Shown here: positions 8,405-17,893 of the stretch, one piece after another
Layout of the letters: every line of letters begins with the position of its first letter
Position numbering within the stretch: position 1 is the stretch's first letter
Assembly (NCBI GenBank): GCA_963841425.1
Contig: CAWJCL010000003.1
Span: 251,227 to 315,226, forward strand
Reading direction: 5' to 3'
Source: DATEOR01 sp963841425
GTDB taxonomy: Bacteria; Actinomycetota; Thermoleophilia; Gaiellales; Gaiellaceae
DNA: 64,000 bases
Program-made: the position numbers and the translations under genes
Notes under the pieces: generated by a model
The model's input: only the letters and a program-made list of their open reading frames with translations
The model's database searches: none
What the model was told of the DNA's origin: nothing

Positions 8405-10627
8405 ATGAACACGGCGGGCAAGTCTCACAACTTGGCAGCGCGAATGGGGCGCTGGAGCGCCAGCCACTGGAAGACGGCGACGTTCGGGTGGCTCGCGTTG
8501 GCGCTCGTTGCCTTCGCTCTCGGCGCGATGGCCGGGACGAAGACCATCGACGACAACGAGCCTGGGCCCGGCGAATCGGGCCGAATGGACAAGATCCTCG
8601 ACGAGGGCTTCAAGCAGCCCGCGGGAGAGAGCATCTTCATCCAGAACGCCTCGCTGCAGGTGCCCGATCCTGCGTATGCCGCGGTGATCCAGGACGTCGT
8701 CCGCCGGATCGAGTCGCTGGACAACGTCCAGAACGTCGAGTCGCCGCTCGACTCGGCGAACGCTGACCAGATCGCGGCAAGCGGTCACGCGGCGCTCGTC
8801 GAGTTCGAGATCCGCGGCGATCCCGACGACGCCGTGGACAAGATCGGACCTGTCCTCGACCGCGTGGACGTCGCCCAGCAGATGCATCCGGGGTACTTCA
8901 TCGGCGAGTTCGGCGACGCGAGCGCGCAAGATGCCGTCTCGACGGCGTTCTCGGACGATCTCGGCAAGGCGGGCGAGCTCTCGCTCCCGATCACGTTGCT
9001 GATCCTCGTAATCGCTTTCGGCTCGCTCATCGCTGCCGGGATCCCGCTGGTGCTGGCCCTCACGGCCGTGTTCGGCACGTTCGGCCTCGTCGCGCTCTTC
9101 AGTCACATGCTGCCCACTGCGCAGCAGGCTCCCGCGCTCGTCCTTCTGATCGGGCTCGCGGTGGGCGTCGACTACTCGATGTTCTATTTGAAGCGCGCCC
9201 GTGAGGAGCGCGCGGCCGGGCGGAGCATCCACGCCGCCGTCGAAGCCGCCGCCGCGACCTCGGGGCGCTCTGTGCTGATCTCCGGCCTCACCGTCATGAC
9301 GGCGATGGCGGGGATGTTCCTGACCGGCGACAAGATCTTCGCCTCGTTCGCGATCGCCACGATCACCGTGGTCGCGATGGCGGTGCTCGGGTCGCTGACC
9401 GTGCTTCCGGCGCTGCTCTGCAGGTTCGGCGACAGCGTCGAGCGGCTGCGCGTCCCCTTCATCGGCCGCCTCCGGAGCGACGACGGCCGCGGCCGGTTCT
9501 GGAGCGCGATCGTCGACCGGGTCATGGCCCGGCCGGTTCTCTGGGCGGTTCTGTCGGGAGGGCTCCTCATTGCTCTTGCGATTCCCGCGGCCCAGCTCCG
9601 CCTGCAGACGGCGGGGCCGGACACGTTCCCGCAGTCGCTCGCGGTGGTGCAGACCTACACCCGCATGCAGGACGCCTTCCCCGGCTCGACCCTGCCGGCC
9701 AACGTCGTGGTGCAGGCGGCCGACGTGAACGCGCCGGCAGTGCAGACGGCGATCGAAGAGCTGAAGAAGCAGGCGCTCGCGACCGGTCGAATGCACAACC
9801 CGATCACGGTTGACGTGAACCAGGACGGGACGGTGGCGAACATCTCCATCCCGGCCGAGGGGCAGGGCACCGATTCGGTCTCGACGGCGTCTCTGAGCGC
9901 ATTGCGTGAGGAGATCGTGCCGGAGACCGTGGGCGCGCTCCCCGGTGTCGAGGCGGGCGTCACCGGGCTCACGGCCCAGTGGACCGATCTCAAGGACGAG
10001 ATCAAGTCGGAGCTGCCGGTCGTGTTCGCGTTCGTGCTCTCGTTCGCGTTCCTCCTCATGCTGCTCGCCTTCCGGTCGCTCGTGATCGCGGCGAAGGCCA
10101 TTGCGCTCAACCTGCTGTCGGTGGCCGCGTCGTACGGCGTGCTGGTGCTCGTCTTCCAGCACGGCGTGGGCCAGGGGATCCTCGGGTTCAGCTCGACGGC
10201 GGGGATCGACCCGGTCATCCCGCTGCTCCTCTTCGTGATCCTCTTCGGGCTCTCGATGGACTACCACGTGTTCATCCTCAGCCGCATCCGCGAAGCCTTC
10301 AATCGTGGGATGGGGAGCGACGAGGCGATCGCGTACGGGATCCGCTCGACGGCGGGCGTGGTCACGAGCGCGGCGATCGTGATGGTCGCGGTCTTCGCGG
10401 TCTTCGCGACGCTCTCGATGCTGTTCTTCAAGGAGTTTGGCGTCGGCCTCGCCGTTGCCGTCCTGCTCGACGCGACCATCGTCAGGGCCCTGCTTCTGCC
10501 GGCCACGATGAAGCTGCTCGGCGACTGGAACTGGTATCTGCCGAGCTGGCTCGAGTGGCTCCCGCACCTCGACTCGTCGGAGCCCGAGCTCTCCTCCGAG
10601 GCCAAGCCGACCCCGGTTTCCGCCTGA
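8405..10627 (+). CDS. MMPL/RND-superfamily exporter
   Basis: I place the start at the ATG at 8405 because GAAGGAGG lies 6 bases upstream; the frame is open further up without such a site. The 740-residue product is organised as two repeats, each with one membrane helix, a ~150-residue extracytoplasmic loop and five to six helices. The RND Asp/Tyr patterns 'GLAVGVDYSMFYLKRAREE' and 'GLSMDYHVFILSRIREAF' are intact. It should export a lipid or drug-like compound using the proton gradient. It is divergent from the two-component pair. Confidence 0.92.
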   Translation: MNTAGKSHNLAARMGRWSASHWKTATFGWLALALVAFALGAMAGTKTIDDNEPGPGESGRMDKILDEGFKQPAGESIFIQNASLQVPDPAYAAVIQDVVRRIESLDNVQNVESPLDSANADQIAASGHAALVEFEIRGDPDDAVDKIGPVLDRVDVAQQMHPGYFIGEFGDASAQDAVSTAFSDDLGKAGELSLPITLLILVIAFGSLIAAGIPLVLALTAVFGTFGLVALFSHMLPTAQQAPALVLLIGLAVGVDYSMFYLKRAREERAAGRSIHAAVEAAAATSGRSVLISGLTVMTAMAGMFLTGDKIFASFAIATITVVAMAVLGSLTVLPALLCRFGDSVERLRVPFIGRLRSDDGRGRFWSAIVDRVMARPVLWAVLSGGLLIALAIPAAQLRLQTAGPDTFPQSLAVVQTYTRMQDAFPGSTLPANVVVQAADVNAPAVQTAIEELKKQALATGRMHNPITVDVNQDGTVANISIPAEGQGTDSVSTASLSALREEIVPETVGALPGVEAGVTGLTAQWTDLKDEIKSELPVVFAFVLSFAFLLMLLAFRSLVIAAKAIALNLLSVAASYGVLVLVFQHGVGQGILGFSSTAGIDPVIPLLLFVILFGLSMDYHVFILSRIREAFNRGMGSDEAIAYGIRSTAGVVTSAAIVMVAVFAVFATLSMLFFKEFGVGLAVAVLLDATIVRALLLPATMKLLGDWNWYLPSWLEWLPHLDSSEPELSSEAKPTPVSA

Positions 10628-10639
10628 AACGACGATGTC

Positions 10640-10667
10640 AGCCCCCGGGTCTTCGGCCCCGGGGGCT
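10640..10667. terminator. Hairpin terminator between MmpL and the flippase-like gene
   Basis: AGCCCCCGGG pairs with CCCGGGGGCT across a short CTTCGG-type loop, 12 bases after the MmpL stop. It probably serves both convergent genes. Confidence 0.75.
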
Positions 10668-10670
10668 GCT

Positions 10671-11795
10671 CTACGCCGAGCCGGGTGGAGCCGGCGGGAT
10701 CCCGGGAGAGGTGTCAACCGGGAGCTCTTCCGGCCGGTAGCGCTTCCACGTCACGCCGGCGAGAAGCCCGATCACCAGCGTGGGTACGATCGTCAGGAAG
10801 CGGTAGACGAGAACGGCGGCGACCACCTCCACCTGGCCGCCGCCGAAGCCCACGAGGGCAGTCGTGAGGCCGAGCTCCACGACGCCGAGCCCGCCCGGCG
10901 TGATCGGGATCGACCCGAGCAGGCGGACGAGCGACCAGGCGGCGAAGGCCTCCACCGCGCTCACCTCGCCTCCGGAGACGCCGAGCACGCGAAGCGATGT
11001 GATCAGTACGAGGAAGACCGTGAAGTGGCCCGCGAGCGTGGCGAGCGTGAGCACATGCCACCGGCGCTTGAGGAGCGCGTTCGTCCGGTTTCGGAAGCGG
11101 ACGAACGACTCCCCGTCCCACCCGACCGGATTTCTGCGGATCAGACGCTTGGCCCATGACACGATCCGCGCCGCGAGGTCGCCGAGGCGGCGGGCGAGCC
11201 TCGGGGTGCTGAGCGCGGCGGCGAAGGCTGCGATCAAGACGAGGAAGATCGCCAGACCGAGGAAGGCGACCGTGTCGAGCGCCGTGTGGGCGTCCCCGGT
11301 GAACGTGAGCAGCACGAGCGCGAGGGTCGGGAAGGCCAGCATGGCGAGCTGGTTCCAGACACCCGTCAACGCGACCGCGAGCCCGACGGCGGCGCTGACG
11401 AAGCCCCATGCGCGCAGCATCGCGAACGAGAGCGCCATGCCGACCGCGACGCCGCCGGGAGCGACGTAGGTCGAGGCGGTCGAGGCCTGGGTGACGACGA
11501 ACGCCTGGCGGAAGCGGAGGCCCGGGAGCGCCGCCATCCACGGCGGCGCGAACGTCACGAGATTAAGGATCGTCGCTCCGACGAGGAGCGCGATGTCCTT
11601 CCACGACAGTCCCTTGACGACTCCCCAGACGTCGCGATAATCCGCGATCTTCGGGAGGATGAATGCGAACGTCGCGACGACGACCGCGACTCCCACGCCT
11701 ACGCCGAGCGCGTGCCGCCACGTGAATCTCCGGCGGCCGCCCCCAGTCGTGTTCTCAGCGTCGGCGTGCATTCCGATTCGTTGATTGTGAGCCAC
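10671..11795 (-). CDS. Flippase-like (lysylphosphatidylglycerol synthase TM region/UPF0104) membrane protein
   Basis: A 374-residue integral membrane protein with about eight helices. The family fingerprints are 'STASTYVAPGGVAVGMALSF' and 'LGSIPITPGGLGVVELGLT'. These proteins resemble the membrane half of MprF and AglD, and are thought to move or modify lipid-linked substrates; no catalytic domain is attached here. It stands alone on the minus strand upstream of the polysaccharide locus, so a link to lipid-linked sugars is possible but unproven. Confidence 0.85.
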   Translation of the reverse strand: MAHNQRIGMHADAENTTGGGRRRFTWRHALGVGVGVAVVVATFAFILPKIADYRDVWGVVKGLSWKDIALLVGATILNLVTFAPPWMAALPGLRFRQAFVVTQASTASTYVAPGGVAVGMALSFAMLRAWGFVSAAVGLAVALTGVWNQLAMLAFPTLALVLLTFTGDAHTALDTVAFLGLAIFLVLIAAFAAALSTPRLARRLGDLAARIVSWAKRLIRRNPVGWDGESFVRFRNRTNALLKRRWHVLTLATLAGHFTVFLVLITSLRVLGVSGGEVSAVEAFAAWSLVRLLGSIPITPGGLGVVELGLTTALVGFGGGQVEVVAAVLVYRFLTIVPTLVIGLLAGVTWKRYRPEELPVDTSPGIPPAPPGSA

Positions 11796-11899
11796 CCGTC
11801 GCTCGTGGCGCGGGCGTGCATGTCCGCAAGATCACCACCTAGCCATCCTTCCAACCTCGGAGCGCGCTGGTCTTGGCCACGGGTAGCCTGCCCGGTTCA

Positions 11900-12085
11900 A
11901 TGCGGGGGTATCTTGGTGCCTCACTGGTGATTTTCGGTTGCTCGCTGCTCGCACTCGACGGCACGCGGTGGGACTCCGTGGTCGCTACTTTTCCTGGCCG
12001 CGGACACGGACTGCACGCATCGGAAATCATCGGCTTCGGCCTGGCCATGGTCGGCGTCGCAGCGCTTTGGACCTCGCGGGGGTAA
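11900..12085 (+). CDS. Small two-helix membrane protein, unknown
   Basis: The 61-residue frame from the ATG at 11900 has two clear hydrophobic segments ('LGASLVIFGCSLLALDG' and 'EIIGFGLAMVGVAALWTS') joined by a ~20-residue polar loop with a His/Gly stretch. I do not recognise the family. The start lacks a strong ribosome site, and a TTG nine codons upstream is an alternative. It lies in an otherwise gene-poor stretch, with no partner in the same orientation closer than 200 bases. Confidence 0.45.
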   Translation: MRGYLGASLVIFGCSLLALDGTRWDSVVATFPGRGHGLHASEIIGFGLAMVGVAALWTSRG

Positions 12086-12291
12086 ATCCCCACGAGCGGC
12101 GCACTTGTGGCGCCGGACTCCCGCACGCTTGGGCGTCTTCCGGCCTCTACCCCTACGAAGGAACGAAGTTCGTCAAGGCCATGTCGTAAGCTGGCCCGAG
12201 GGTTCGCCTTCATGGATCCATGGGATTGCGATCATGAGACGCATGCAGTGCAAAGCGCGATAATGATTCGCCGCGAGCGAGGAGGTTCTCG

Positions 12292-12519
12292 GTGGACAGG
12301 ATGACGACTCAGTTCAGGGTCGAGCGGATGATCCTCGAGTGCCGCGCGCTCGGCATCGAACCCGATGCCCGCACGATCGCCGAGATCATGGTTGACGACG
12401 ACGTCACCGTGGGTCGCTATGAGGACTTCTCCGATGAATGGGACGTCGCCTTCGGGGCGTATGAGCGAGCAGCCGAGCGTGCATTGGCATCCGAACGGAG
12501 AGCGCAAAGAAACGCCTAG
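12292..12519 (+). CDS. Small acidic hypothetical protein
   Basis: This 75-residue soluble, mostly helical and acidic protein contains 'ECRALGIEPDARTIAEIMVDDDVTVG'. A good GAGGAGGT ribosome site precedes the GTG at 12292; an ATG three codons later is also possible. No family is recognised. It sits 97 bases upstream of the metallophosphoesterase on the same strand. Confidence 0.55.
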   Translation: MDRMTTQFRVERMILECRALGIEPDARTIAEIMVDDDVTVGRYEDFSDEWDVAFGAYERAAERALASERRAQRNA

Positions 12520-12616
12520 ACCCGTCCGCCGGGAGTGAGTACACCTTGCCCCGAGCGGGCATGCCGCTTTCAGGCTGTTGACTCGGGCAGGCGGCTAGTA
12601 TCAACGCTTCGGGAGG

Positions 12617-13543
12617 GTGCGCTTCAAGATCATCATCGGATCGGCGGTCGCCGTCCTCATCGTGGGCACAGGCCTTGCCCTCGGCGAGATTCTCGGCGAG
12701 GTGTCGGATTCGCCCCCAGCCGGTGAGAGCGGCGTTCTCCTTGCGGCCGGCGACATCGCCGAGTGCGACAACCAGGGCGACGAGGCAACTGCCCGGATCA
12801 TCGCGGCCTATCCGAGCGCGACCATCGCCACTCTCGGGGACAACGCGTACGAGGAGGGCACTCTGCAAGAGTTCGAGAACTGCTACGACCCGTCATGGGG
12901 CCAGTTCAAGGAGCGAACCAGGCCGGCGACGGGCAACCATGACCACTCCACCAAGAACGCGCAGGGCTATGCAGATTACTTCGGATCGACCGGCGGGCCG
13001 TACGACAAGTACTACTACGCGTACGACCTGGGCAGCTGGCACGTGGTTGTCCTGAACTCCGATTGCTGGCGAGTCGACGGATGCGCGATCGACGACCCGC
13101 AAGCCGAATGGCTCCGAGATGATCTCGAGCAGCACCAGTCGATCTGCACGCTCGCCTACTGGCACCGACCGCCGTTCACCTCCGGCCGCTACGGCGAGCC
13201 GAGCGAGACGGCGCGGGTGCGGCCGCTCTGGCGCGTGCTGAACGAAGAGGGAGTCGACATCCTGCTCACGGGACACGAACACAGCTACGAGCGTTTTGCG
13301 CCGATGGACGCAGAGGGACGGCCCGACGAGGCGAGCGGAGTCCGCCTGTTCGTGGTCGGGACGGGCGGAGGCAATCTGCGGCCGTTCGAAAACCCGCCGC
13401 TGCCGACGACGGCCACGCGGCAAGACGACTCGTGGGGCGTCTTGAAGCTCGACCTTCGCACCGATGGATACGACTGGACATTTCTCCCGGTTCCGGGATC
13501 GAGCTACTCCGACTCGGGCACCGGTACCTGCCACCAGCCGTGA
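12617..13543 (+). CDS. Membrane-anchored metallophosphoesterase (purple acid phosphatase-like)
   Basis: The 308-residue protein starts with a signal-anchor ('IIIGSAVAVLIVGTGLALG', residues 5-23), then carries the calcineurin-type metal motifs: GD near 45-46, GDN near 74-76, GNHDH near 106-110, and 'TGHEHSYER' near 220. The two-metal centre is therefore intact. The catalytic domain should face outwards and hydrolyse phosphoesters. It starts at GTG with GGGAGG just before. Its stop overlaps the epimerase start by four bases (GTGA), tying it to the sugar pathway that follows. Confidence 0.88.
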   Translation: MRFKIIIGSAVAVLIVGTGLALGEILGEVSDSPPAGESGVLLAAGDIAECDNQGDEATARIIAAYPSATIATLGDNAYEEGTLQEFENCYDPSWGQFKERTRPATGNHDHSTKNAQGYADYFGSTGGPYDKYYYAYDLGSWHVVVLNSDCWRVDGCAIDDPQAEWLRDDLEQHQSICTLAYWHRPPFTSGRYGEPSETARVRPLWRVLNEEGVDILLTGHEHSYERFAPMDAEGRPDEASGVRLFVVGTGGGNLRPFENPPLPTTATRQDDSWGVLKLDLRTDGYDWTFLPVPGSSYSDSGTGTCHQP

Positions 13544-14490
13544 GCCGCTATCTCGTCACGGGCTGCGCGGGCTTCATCGGATCGCACCTCACCGAAGCGC
13601 TTCTGCGGCGCGGGGACGAGGTCATCGGGATCGATGCCTTCACGGATTACTACGCCCGTCAGGCGAAGGAGTCCAACATCGAGGGAGCGCGAGGCGATCC
13701 AAATCTCGTGCTCGTCGAGCTTGACCTGTCGACCGGGGCGCTCGAGCCGCTCCTCGCCGATGTCGACGGCGTCTTCCATCTTGCTGCCCAGCCGGGGGTT
13801 CGCGGAAGCTGGGGAGACACCTTTGCCGACTACGTGCGCGACAACATCGTCGTGACTCAACGCCTCTTCGAATCGGTGGCGGCGCGAGGGCTTCGCGTCG
13901 TCATGGCGTCCACCTCCTCGGTGTACGGGAACGCCGAGACGTACCCGACGCGCGAGGATGCGACGCCGCGCCCGGTTTCCCCGTACGGCGTCACGAAGCT
14001 CGCCTGCGAAGCCCTCGCGCGCACCTACGCGGAATGCTTCGGGCTCGAGGCGGTTCTCCTACGCTACTTCACCGTCTACGGTCCCCGCCAACGTCCGGAC
14101 ATGGCCTTCGCGCGAGTGATCGACGCCTTGCTCGGCGGAAAGCCGTTCACCATCTACGGGAGCGGTGAGCAGTCGCGTGATTTCACGTTCGTGGACGACG
14201 CCGTCACCGCGACGATCGCCGCGATGGAGGCGGGGTCGAGCGGGACGACGTACAACGTCGGCGGAGGTAGCGAAACCACCCTCAACGACGCAATCGGGGT
14301 GTGCGAGGAGCTCGCCGGAACTGGGCTCGAGGTGATCAGCCAGGCTGCGGCCCGGGGAGATGTCCGCCGAACCGGTGCGGATACGACCCGGATCCGCACC
14401 GAGCTCGGCTGGCGCCCCGAGACACCGCTCCCACGCGGCCTCGCGCTCCAGCTCGAGGCCGCGAGAGCGGCCGTGGGCACGGCCCGCTAG
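13540..14490 (+). CDS. NAD-dependent epimerase/dehydratase (UDP-sugar 4-epimerase type)
   Basis: A 316-residue extended short-chain dehydrogenase. The Rossmann motif TGCAGFIGSH is at 7-16, the Ser of ASTSSVYG near 126 and the catalytic Tyr149/Lys153 in SPYGVTK. 'AQPGVRGSWGDTFADYVRDN' resembles UDP-glucuronate 4-epimerases more than GalE. It should supply a nucleotide sugar for the polysaccharide locus that begins here. GTG at 13540 is chosen because it overlaps the upstream stop. Confidence 0.88.
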   Translation: MSRYLVTGCAGFIGSHLTEALLRRGDEVIGIDAFTDYYARQAKESNIEGARGDPNLVLVELDLSTGALEPLLADVDGVFHLAAQPGVRGSWGDTFADYVRDNIVVTQRLFESVAARGLRVVMASTSSVYGNAETYPTREDATPRPVSPYGVTKLACEALARTYAECFGLEAVLLRYFTVYGPRQRPDMAFARVIDALLGGKPFTIYGSGEQSRDFTFVDDAVTATIAAMEAGSSGTTYNVGGGSETTLNDAIGVCEELAGTGLEVISQAAARGDVRRTGADTTRIRTELGWRPETPLPRGLALQLEAARAAVGTAR

Positions 14491-14861
14491 AGCGTCCAGA
14501 AAACGATCGCCAGCACGATTGCGGCGCTCAGCAGGATTGCTCCACCGACGAGCGCCAGTTGCCGACGGCGCGATGCTACGAACTCCGTGAGCGGCGAAGC
14601 TGGGAGGGCGGATGGTGGAAGCGCCGCGAGCACGACCAGGAACAGGGAGATCGTGAGCGCGGCGAAGTAGACCGGGAGCCCGGCGCTCAACGCTTCTTTC
14701 AGCTCTTCCGAGTGGCCGCTCTGAAACAGGAACATTCCGTCGAGGGCGAGCCCCGCATCGCCGCGCCCGTCCGGATTGCAGTCTAGCGTCGTCCCGCACG
14801 AGCAAAGGCGCTGCGGATCCCTGCACAGGAGAGGCGCCAAGGCGCCTAAGCTACGAGGCAA
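14487..14861 (-). CDS. Putative small membrane protein
   Basis: A frame of up to 124 residues on the minus strand shares the CTAG of its stop with the epimerase stop. The C-terminal two thirds hold two convincing membrane helices ('YFAALTISLFLVVLAAL' and 'GGAILLSAAIVLAIVFWTL') joined by a basic loop. The N-terminal part is Cys-rich and may not be translated; an ATG near 14735 would give a shorter protein of about 82 residues. No family is recognised. Confidence 0.45.
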   Translation of the reverse strand: MPRSLGALAPLLCRDPQRLCSCGTTLDCNPDGRGDAGLALDGMFLFQSGHSEELKEALSAGLPVYFAALTISLFLVVLAALPPSALPASPLTEFVASRRRQLALVGGAILLSAAIVLAIVFWTL

Positions 14862-14871
14862 GGGGCGTGTC

Positions 14872-16107
14872 GTGACCGGCGTTTACACAATCGTCAAGCG
14901 GTGGTGGTGGCTACTCGTGATCGGGGCAGTCGTGGCCGCCTTGATGGGGTATCTCGTCGCGAACCGCCTGCCTGACACGTACGAAGCCAGGGCGCAACTC
15001 CTGGTGGGTCCGTTGAGCGCGGACAAGGACACACTCGACGCAGCCGGTGCGCAGGCGCGAACGTACGCCGCCCTCGCGACGACGACTCCGGTTCTGGACG
15101 CGACGGCTCGGAGCGTGGGGTTGACGAGCGTCCGACACAAGATCGCGAGCGTCAACGCAAGCGACGTCACGCGGCTCATCTCCATCACCGCACGCGACGG
15201 CGACTCCGTGCGCGCGGCTGCAATCGCCAATGCTCTCGCGGGGGTCCTCGTGAGAAGAGCGGCGGGGGGACCCCCCACGGGACAGCTCACGATCGTGGAG
15301 CGAGCGACGCCACCGGACAACCCAATCGGCCCTTCCACGGCGTTGATCGTGGTCCTCACCGCCTTCGTCGGATTGCTCGGCGCGTTCGGCATCGCCGCGC
15401 TCTTCGACTCCCTCACGAACGTCATGCGCTCCGAGGACGACCTCGCTCCCTTCGCTCCCGTCTTGGGATCGGTGAACGGGTCGCCGGCCTGGAGACGAGA
15501 GAAACCGCTCGTCATCGAGGACGACCCCGACTCCGCGGCCGCAGCGTCTTACCGTGTGCTGACGACGAAGATCGAGCTTTCCAACGGTGAGGGGCCGCTG
15601 CGCAGCCTCCTCCTCGTCGATGCTCACGGAGGTCGCTCGAGCGCCAGGGTCGCCGCCAATCTCGGCGCCGGTTTCGCCGAGGACGGCACGCGGGTCGCGA
15701 TCATCGACGGTGACGAGCGGGGTGGCCTCATGAGGCTGTTCACGAGGGAGTCCGAGTCGTCCGATGTCGTTCAGCGCGCCCGACCGCTGCGAATCGGAAG
15801 GCTCATGTTCGACCGTTTCCGCATCCGCCGGCCTCGGCTCATCGTATTCCGACCGCGAAGAACGTCGGAGCCCATCGACCTCGAGCAGGCGAGCGAGACC
15901 ATCGAGCACCTACTCGCCGGCGCCGACCTCGTCCTGGTCACTGCAGGGCCGGCCGACCAGTCGTCGGAAACCCTCATCTGGGCCCGCGCAGCGCAGACCA
16001 CGGTCGTCGTCGCCGAACAGGATCACACCAAGCGGGAGCAGATGACTCCGACGTTCGAGAGCCTCCGGGTCGCCGACGCAAACGTGATCGGCGCGGTTCT
16101 GTCTTGA
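14872..16107 (+). CDS. Wzz-like chain-length protein with degenerate nucleotide-binding domain
   Basis: The 411-residue product has the BY-kinase/Wzz architecture: TM1 near residues 11-30, a ~120-residue periplasmic domain starting 'DTYEARAQLLVG', TM2 near 155-178, and a cytoplasmic P-loop-like domain. Where a Walker A GxxGxGK[ST] is expected, the sequence reads 'DAHGGRSSARVAANLG' (from residue 250), with no Lys. A C-terminal Tyr cluster is also missing. It therefore probably regulates chain length without kinase activity. GTG at 14872 follows an AGGGG site. A paralogue with the same defect is at 32009-33373. Confidence 0.8.
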   Translation: MTGVYTIVKRWWWLLVIGAVVAALMGYLVANRLPDTYEARAQLLVGPLSADKDTLDAAGAQARTYAALATTTPVLDATARSVGLTSVRHKIASVNASDVTRLISITARDGDSVRAAAIANALAGVLVRRAAGGPPTGQLTIVERATPPDNPIGPSTALIVVLTAFVGLLGAFGIAALFDSLTNVMRSEDDLAPFAPVLGSVNGSPAWRREKPLVIEDDPDSAAAASYRVLTTKIELSNGEGPLRSLLLVDAHGGRSSARVAANLGAGFAEDGTRVAIIDGDERGGLMRLFTRESESSDVVQRARPLRIGRLMFDRFRIRRPRLIVFRPRRTSEPIDLEQASETIEHLLAGADLVLVTAGPADQSSETLIWARAAQTTVVVAEQDHTKREQMTPTFESLRVADANVIGAVLS

Positions 16108-16135
16108 GCCCGAGCACCCGCTGGCCCGGCAGGCC

Positions 16136-17893
16136 GTGACGGCATTCGAGCAGGCCCTCGAGGCGCAATCCGCTCCCGGCACGAACCTGAAGGGCTCGGT
16201 CGAGGGCGCGAACTGGTGCTTCCTCCTGCCTCGTCTCGAGCTTGGAAGAGTGCTCACGGTCGGGTGCCTTGCGCCGTCGTCCCTCGCGACGGTTGCGAGG
16301 CTGGGTGACGAGGTGGTCGTATGGGCCAGGGTCGCCGATCACGACTCCCTTCGCAAGGTGATCGAGAAGCGGAACCTGGGAAACGTCAGAATCCTCTCGG
16401 CGGAGCAGGGCGGACCGCTTCCGCTCCCCGACGGCGACCTCGACGTGGTGGTCGTCGCGAGCGCCCGGTTCGCGCGCTCGGCCGGTGCCTGGAGGGAGCT
16501 CGCGCGAGTGCTGAAGGCGAACGGCGCCCTCTATCTCGAGCGCCCTCACCTCGACCTCCGCCGCCGCCACGGCGTCGAAACGTTGCCCGACGAATTCCGG
16601 CGGCGCGAGCTCCTCTGGGCGGCTCCTGCCTGGGGGGAGCTGCGCTTCGCGGCTCCGGCAGGCGACACTGCGGCCGTCGCCTACGTCGAACGGCGCTTCC
16701 TCAAGCCGCTCTTCCGCCGCCAGCTGCTCAAGCGCCCGGGAAAGGTTGCCGCGCGGACACCGCTCGCGAATGGCCTCGTGCGCCGCCGCGCGCTCATCGT
16801 CACGGGAGACGAGGAGAACGCGGCGACGGGCCCGCCGGCCTACGTCCGGGAGATCGCCGCCAAGGCCGGCACGACGATCGAGAGCCATCGGTGGGCGTTC
16901 GCAGCGCCCGGAGAGTACAGCTCCCAGAAGTCGCTCTTCTTCCTCTTCGAGGGCGAGGACACCCAGCCCCAGTCCGTCGTCAAGATCACGCGCGACGGAA
17001 GGCACAATCCTCGGCTGGAGAACGAATGGCAGGCGCTCGGCCTTCTTCGGGAGCGGGAAATCGGCGACGAGCGGACACGCCCGGCGCCGCTCTTCTTCGG
17101 ACGCCATGCCGGGCTCGCGGTCCTGGGGGAGACGGCCGTCGTCGGAGCGCCGTTCCTCGACCGGACGAAGGCAACGGATGATTGCCCCCATGCACGTGCC
17201 GTCGTCGAGTGGCTCCTCGAGCTCGGCGTCTCCACCGCCCACGCCGTTCAGGATGCGACCGAGCCCGTCGGGCGCATGGAGGCTCTCCTCGAGCGCTTCG
17301 ACGAGCTCTACCGGCCCGACCGCGAGACCGGCCGGCTCCTCGAGGGCGAGATGTCGGCGCTGGCCGCGAGCGTCGACGCGCTGCGGCTCGTCTTCCAGCA
17401 CGGAGATCCGGGGCCGTGGAACCTCGTCGTGACCGCGGACGGAAGCCCTGGCTTTCTCGACTGGGAGTCGGCCGACCCGGACGGCATGCCCCTCTGGGAT
17501 CTCTTCCACTTCCTGCGCAGCTTCGGGCTCGCGGTCTCGCAGAAGGCGGGCAGGCGTGACCCGGGCGCGAGCTTCGTCGACCAGATCCTGGCGACGTCCG
17601 GGCTCAACCGGCTCCTCGTCGAGACGACGAAGCGCTTCTGCGACGAAACCGGCCTATCCACGCGGCTCGTCGAGCCGCTCTTCTACCTCTGCTGGGTCCA
17701 TCGGGCGGTCAAGGAGGCCTCCCGCTTGCCGCGGGAAGAGCTGGAGACGGGCCGCTATTTCAACCTCCTGAAGCTCGCAGTGCGCCCGCAGGGATGCACC
17801 TGGGCTGCAACGGCTCTTTTCGTTGGCATCCGGCGCCTGAGCCTTCGATGCGAATTCTCATCTGCGCGACGGAGGCCCCGCTTCCGCCCGTGA
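16136..17893 (+). CDS. Fusion of a degenerate methyltransferase-like domain and an APH-type kinase
   Basis: The 585-residue product has two halves. Residues 1-~220 resemble a class I methyltransferase but motif I reads 'RVLTVGCLAPSSL' instead of a Gly-rich loop. From about 260 onward it is an aminoglycoside-phosphotransferase-like kinase: the catalytic loop 'FQHGDPGPWN' has Asp424 and Asn429, and the metal Asp442 is in 'FLDWESADPDG'. The N-terminal half matches the stand-alone protein at 38843-39460 ('FLLP' plus 'LGRV' framework), whose partner at 37833-38846 matches the second half. Substrate is unknown; a carbohydrate or lipid-linked sugar is inferred. The last 46 bases overlap the next gene. 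Confidence 0.8.
   Translation: MTAFEQALEAQSAPGTNLKGSVEGANWCFLLPRLELGRVLTVGCLAPSSLATVARLGDEVVVWARVADHDSLRKVIEKRNLGNVRILSAEQGGPLPLPDGDLDVVVVASARFARSAGAWRELARVLKANGALYLERPHLDLRRRHGVETLPDEFRRRELLWAAPAWGELRFAAPAGDTAAVAYVERRFLKPLFRRQLLKRPGKVAARTPLANGLVRRRALIVTGDEENAATGPPAYVREIAAKAGTTIESHRWAFAAPGEYSSQKSLFFLFEGEDTQPQSVVKITRDGRHNPRLENEWQALGLLREREIGDERTRPAPLFFGRHAGLAVLGETAVVGAPFLDRTKATDDCPHARAVVEWLLELGVSTAHAVQDATEPVGRMEALLERFDELYRPDRETGRLLEGEMSALAASVDALRLVFQHGDPGPWNLVVTADGSPGFLDWESADPDGMPLWDLFHFLRSFGLAVSQKAGRRDPGASFVDQILATSGLNRLLVETTKRFCDETGLSTRLVEPLFYLCWVHRAVKEASRLPREELETGRYFNLLKLAVRPQGCTWAATALFVGIRRLSLRCEFSSARRRPRFRP

Noticed and set aside
8360..10717. 785-codon open frame on the minus strand opposite the MmpL gene
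   Set aside because: Its product is Arg/Asp/Glu/His-rich low-complexity sequence typical of high-GC antisense frames, and the plus-strand MmpL is clear.
14831..14848. GGCGCC palindrome pair just upstream of the first Wzz-like gene
   Set aside because: Too short and GC-biased to call an operator in DNA of this composition, and the two units leave almost no loop for a hairpin.
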